DNA of 6,486 nt from Deltaproteobacteria bacterium (GTDB lineage: Bacteria; Desulfobacterota; JAENJC01). Below the pieces are notes generated by a model. The model did not search any database and was not told where the DNA came from. It saw only the letters and a program-made list of their open reading frames with translations. Position numbers and translations under genes: made by a program. Each line of letters opens with the position of its first letter. Position 1 is the first letter of the stretch. The stretch covers positions 1 to 6,486 of the forward strand of contig JAENJC010000074.1 in the NCBI GenBank assembly GCA_016844545.1, written 5' to 3'. This document shows positions 4,617 to 6,486 of the stretch, in pieces.

Positions 4617-6486
4617 ATGATAGAAGATGCCAGAAATAAGATAACCGAACTAATCGAGAGGTTCGACCGAAACTCCGAAGTCTACCGGAGCGGGAACTAC
4701 AACGAGACCCAGGTAAGACGGGAGTTTATAGACCCGTTCTTTGATGCCCTTGGCTGGGACGTTGCCAATAAGGCAGGGTATGCAGAGCAATACAAGGATG
4801 TTGTCCATGAAGATTCCATAAAGGTCGGCGTGTCGTTAAAGGCCCCCGATTACTCCTTCAGAATAGGGGGCCAGAGGAAGTTCTTCCTTGAGGCAAAGAA
4901 GCCGCAGGTCAGGATAAAGGAAGACGTAGGCCCCGCCTATCAGCTCAGGCGTTATGCATGGAGCGCCAAGCTCCCCCTCTCCATAGTCACCGATTTCGAG
5001 GAGTTTGCAGTATACGACTGCCGGGTAAAACCAGATTCCAGCGACAAGGTCAGCCTTGGCCGCATCGCCTACTACACTTACGACCAGTACTTGGAGAAGT
5101 TTGATGAGATATACGACACGTTCTCCAAAGAAGCAGTGCTTAAAGGAAGCTTTGACCGGTACATAGAGTCAACAAAGGTTAAGAAGGGAACGGGAGAGGT
5201 AGACAGGGAGTTTCTCAAGGAGATAGAGAAATGGCGCGACTCCCTTGCAAGAAACCTGGCTATTAGAAACCCTGAGCTTGACATATACGAGCTTAACTTC
5301 GCAGTCCAGCACACCATAGACAGGATCATATTCCTTAGGATTTGTGAGGACAGAGGGATAGAAGGATACGGGAGACTTCAGGGCCTCTTAAATGGCGCAA
5401 GCGTATACGAAAGGCTTTTGCACCTCTTCACCCAGGCGGATAAGAAGTACAACAGCGGCCTCTTCGATTTCAAGGCAGACAGGTTAAGCCATAACCTGAA
5501 AATAGACGACAAGGTATTAAAGGAGATCATAGAAAACCTCTATTATCCCAAATCCCCTTACGAATTTTCAGTCCTCGGCGCGGATATCCTCGGGAACGTA
5601 TATGAACAGTTCCTTGGAAAGGTTATAAGACTTACAGCAGGACACCAGGCGAAGGTAGAGGAGAAGCCGGAGGTAAAGAAGGCGGGAGGGGTATATTACA
5701 CACCTCAGTATATTGTGGAATATATCGTTAAGAATACGGTGGGGAGATTGTTGGGGGATACGGTTGACGGTTCTGTAGGGGCGGCCCTGAGTGGCCGCCC
5801 TGATTTGGAACCGGCACAAACAGGGCAACCACATAGGGTTGCCCCTACAAACATTACCCCCAAAGACGTCTCCAAAATCCGCATCCTCGACCCAGCCTGC
5901 GGTTCCGGTTCGTTCCTCATCGGCGCATATCAATATCTCCTGGACTGGCACCTGAAATGGTACCGGGAGAACGACACGGAGAAGCACGCCAGGGGAAAGA
6001 CCCCTGCTGTTTACCTTGGGACAGGGAAGGAATGGAGGCTCACGACCCAGGAGAAGAAGAGGATTCTCTTGAACAACATCTACGGCGTGGACATCGACAG
6101 GCAGGCCGTGGAGGTGACCAAGCTTTCACTGCTTTTAAAACTCCTTGAAAATGAGAACGAGGAGACGGTCGGAAAGACAATGGCCCTCTTCCAGGAAAGA
6201 GTCCTGCCGAGCCTTGAGAACAACATCAAATGCGGGAATTCATTGATTGGGCCGGATTTTTATAACTCCCCATCTCTCCCCCTCTTAAAACCAACTTCCC
6301 CCAACCCCCTCTTTAGTAAAGAGGGGGTGCCGAAGGCGGGGGCGTTTGACGACGACATCCGCAGGATAAACGTCTTTGATTGGGAAAAGGAATTTCCGGA
6401 GATCATGAAAACCGGTGGATTTGATGCGGTGATCGGGAATCCGCCGTATGTCCGCCAGGAGATGCTGGGAGAGTTTAAGCCGTATT
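4617..6486 (+). CDS. Combined restriction-modification enzyme (type IIG-like, N6-adenine), 3' end beyond window
   Basis: An open frame of 623 codons running off the window edge. Residues about 30-180 form a nuclease region of the HsdR-N/PD-(D/E)xK type: Asp78 in APDYSF, then FFLEAKKP with Glu92 and Lys94. Residues about 190-350 are mostly helical and include the LGNVYEQFLGK segment typical of Eco57I-class enzymes. The methyltransferase part begins with GGVYYTPQYIV (358-368), then motif I DPACGSG (425-431, AdoMet binding) and catalytic motif IV NPPY (608-611), which indicates N6-adenine methylation. One polypeptide would thus cut and modify DNA; the target-recognition domain should lie downstream, outside the window. 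The ATG has AAGGA (4607-4611) five bases upstream; an in-frame ATG at 4575 is poorly placed. Two palindromic repeats lie inside the frame (5774-5849 and around 6298-6342), adding peptide between conserved motifs. Whether the enzyme remains active cannot be read from sequence. Confidence 0.9.
   Translation, partial: MIEDARNKITELIERFDRNSEVYRSGNYNETQVRREFIDPFFDALGWDVANKAGYAEQYKDVVHEDSIKVGVSLKAPDYSFRIGGQRKFFLEAKKPQVRIKEDVGPAYQLRRYAWSAKLPLSIVTDFEEFAVYDCRVKPDSSDKVSLGRIAYYTYDQYLEKFDEIYDTFSKEAVLKGSFDRYIESTKVKKGTGEVDREFLKEIEKWRDSLARNLAIRNPELDIYELNFAVQHTIDRIIFLRICEDRGIEGYGRLQGLLNGASVYERLLHLFTQADKKYNSGLFDFKADRLSHNLKIDDKVLKEIIENLYYPKSPYEFSVLGADILGNVYEQFLGKVIRLTAGHQAKVEEKPEVKKAGGVYYTPQYIVEYIVKNTVGRLLGDTVDGSVGAALSGRPDLEPAQTGQPHRVAPTNITPKDVSKIRILDPACGSGSFLIGAYQYLLDWHLKWYRENDTEKHARGKTPAVYLGTGKEWRLTTQEKKRILLNNIYGVDIDRQAVEVTKLSLLLKLLENENEETVGKTMALFQERVLPSLENNIKCGNSLIGPDFYNSPSLPLLKPTSPNPLFSKEGVPKAGAFDDDIRRINVFDWEKEFPEIMKTGGFDAVIGNPPYVRQEMLGEFKPY
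5774..5849. repeat. 76-bp double-hairpin palindromic element inside the coding frame
   Basis: Two 33-base arms (5774-5806 and 5817-5849) are inverted copies around a 10-base centre and match at 25 of 33 positions. The ends are TGTAGGGGC and GCCCCTACA. Each arm also folds alone: GGGCGGCC (5779-5786) with GGCCGCCC (5793-5800), and GGGCAACC (5823-5830) with GGTTGCCC (5837-5844), each with a 6-base loop. The arms differ at the GG/CC versus AA/TT pairs, so both hairpins stay perfect. This form resembles REP/BIME or MITE-like dispersed palindromes with GGTTGCCCCTACA ends that I know from intergenic DNA of environmental bacteria. Here it is read through without a stop as about residues 386-411 of the restriction-modification protein. 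No clear target-site duplication is seen. Confidence 0.85.
6298..6342. repeat. C-rich/G-rich palindromic repeat inside the coding frame
   Basis: CCCCCTCTTTA (6305-6315) and TAAAGAGGGGG (6317-6327) are perfect 11-base arms around one base. An outer CCCCC (6298-6302) can pair with GGGGG (6338-6342). In the gene's frame the core reads SPNPLFSKEG, a peptide I recognise as the translation of a widespread dispersed palindrome in environmental genomes. A C/T-rich run (about 6267-6302) precedes it, so the inserted stretch may begin near 6265 and end near 6345. It sits in the linker between methyltransferase motif I and NPPY and keeps the frame open. Confidence 0.75.

Noticed and set aside
5568..5987. 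Minus-strand open frames opposite the restriction-modification gene
   Set aside because: They are antisense to the conserved YYTP-DPACGSG region; openness there is helped by the palindromic repeat and no domain is visible.
5957..6148. Plus-strand 63-codon open frame rich in Glu/Arg/Gly
   Set aside because: It is a shifted frame inside the methyltransferase sequence, with no ribosome site.

Overview
The window looks like an ordinary bacterial chromosome of roughly balanced base composition. Protein style (TrpE, NusB and Asd with Nitrospirota- or Desulfobacterota-like wording) and the kinds of short palindromic repeats present suggest an environmental Gram-negative bacterium of that sort. This placement is a low-confidence inference. 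A signal-peptide protein ending in an aromatic residue, as outer-membrane barrels do, supports a Gram-negative envelope.

Left and centre (54-4415) are all read on the minus strand. A four-gene block runs asd (aspartate-semialdehyde dehydrogenase), nusB (antitermination factor), a stand-alone peptidase M17 N-terminal domain, then trpE (anthranilate synthase component I). A plausible sigma-70 promoter lies just upstream of asd, and the later genes follow at short spacings. An imperfect inverted repeat fills the asd-nusB gap. The block combines the aspartate-family branch point and the first committed step of tryptophan synthesis with a transcription factor. No trpG lies next to trpE. Beyond trpE, a near-consensus sigma-70 promoter starts a leader of about 170 nt. 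This leader contains a 16-nt palindrome and a very strong internal Shine-Dalgarno sequence, and it ends at a small exported, probably outer-membrane protein.

Right (4617-6486) is read on the plus strand, divergent from asd. It holds a long gene open to the window edge, a combined restriction-modification enzyme. It has an N-terminal D-ExK nuclease region, a helical middle, then an N6-adenine methyltransferase with DPACGSG and NPPY motifs. The target-recognition part lies beyond the window.

The most unusual feature is inside this gene. Two unrelated palindromic repeat elements sit in the coding sequence without breaking the frame. One is a 76-bp double-hairpin element between the YYTP segment and methyltransferase motif I. 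The other is a C-rich/G-rich palindrome between motif I and NPPY. The two arms of the first differ by paired changes that keep each hairpin intact.

No stretch over 300 bases lacks a gene. The gaps at 600-814 and 4416-4616 carry the regulatory signals listed. No tRNA, rRNA, CRISPR array or transposase gene was seen.
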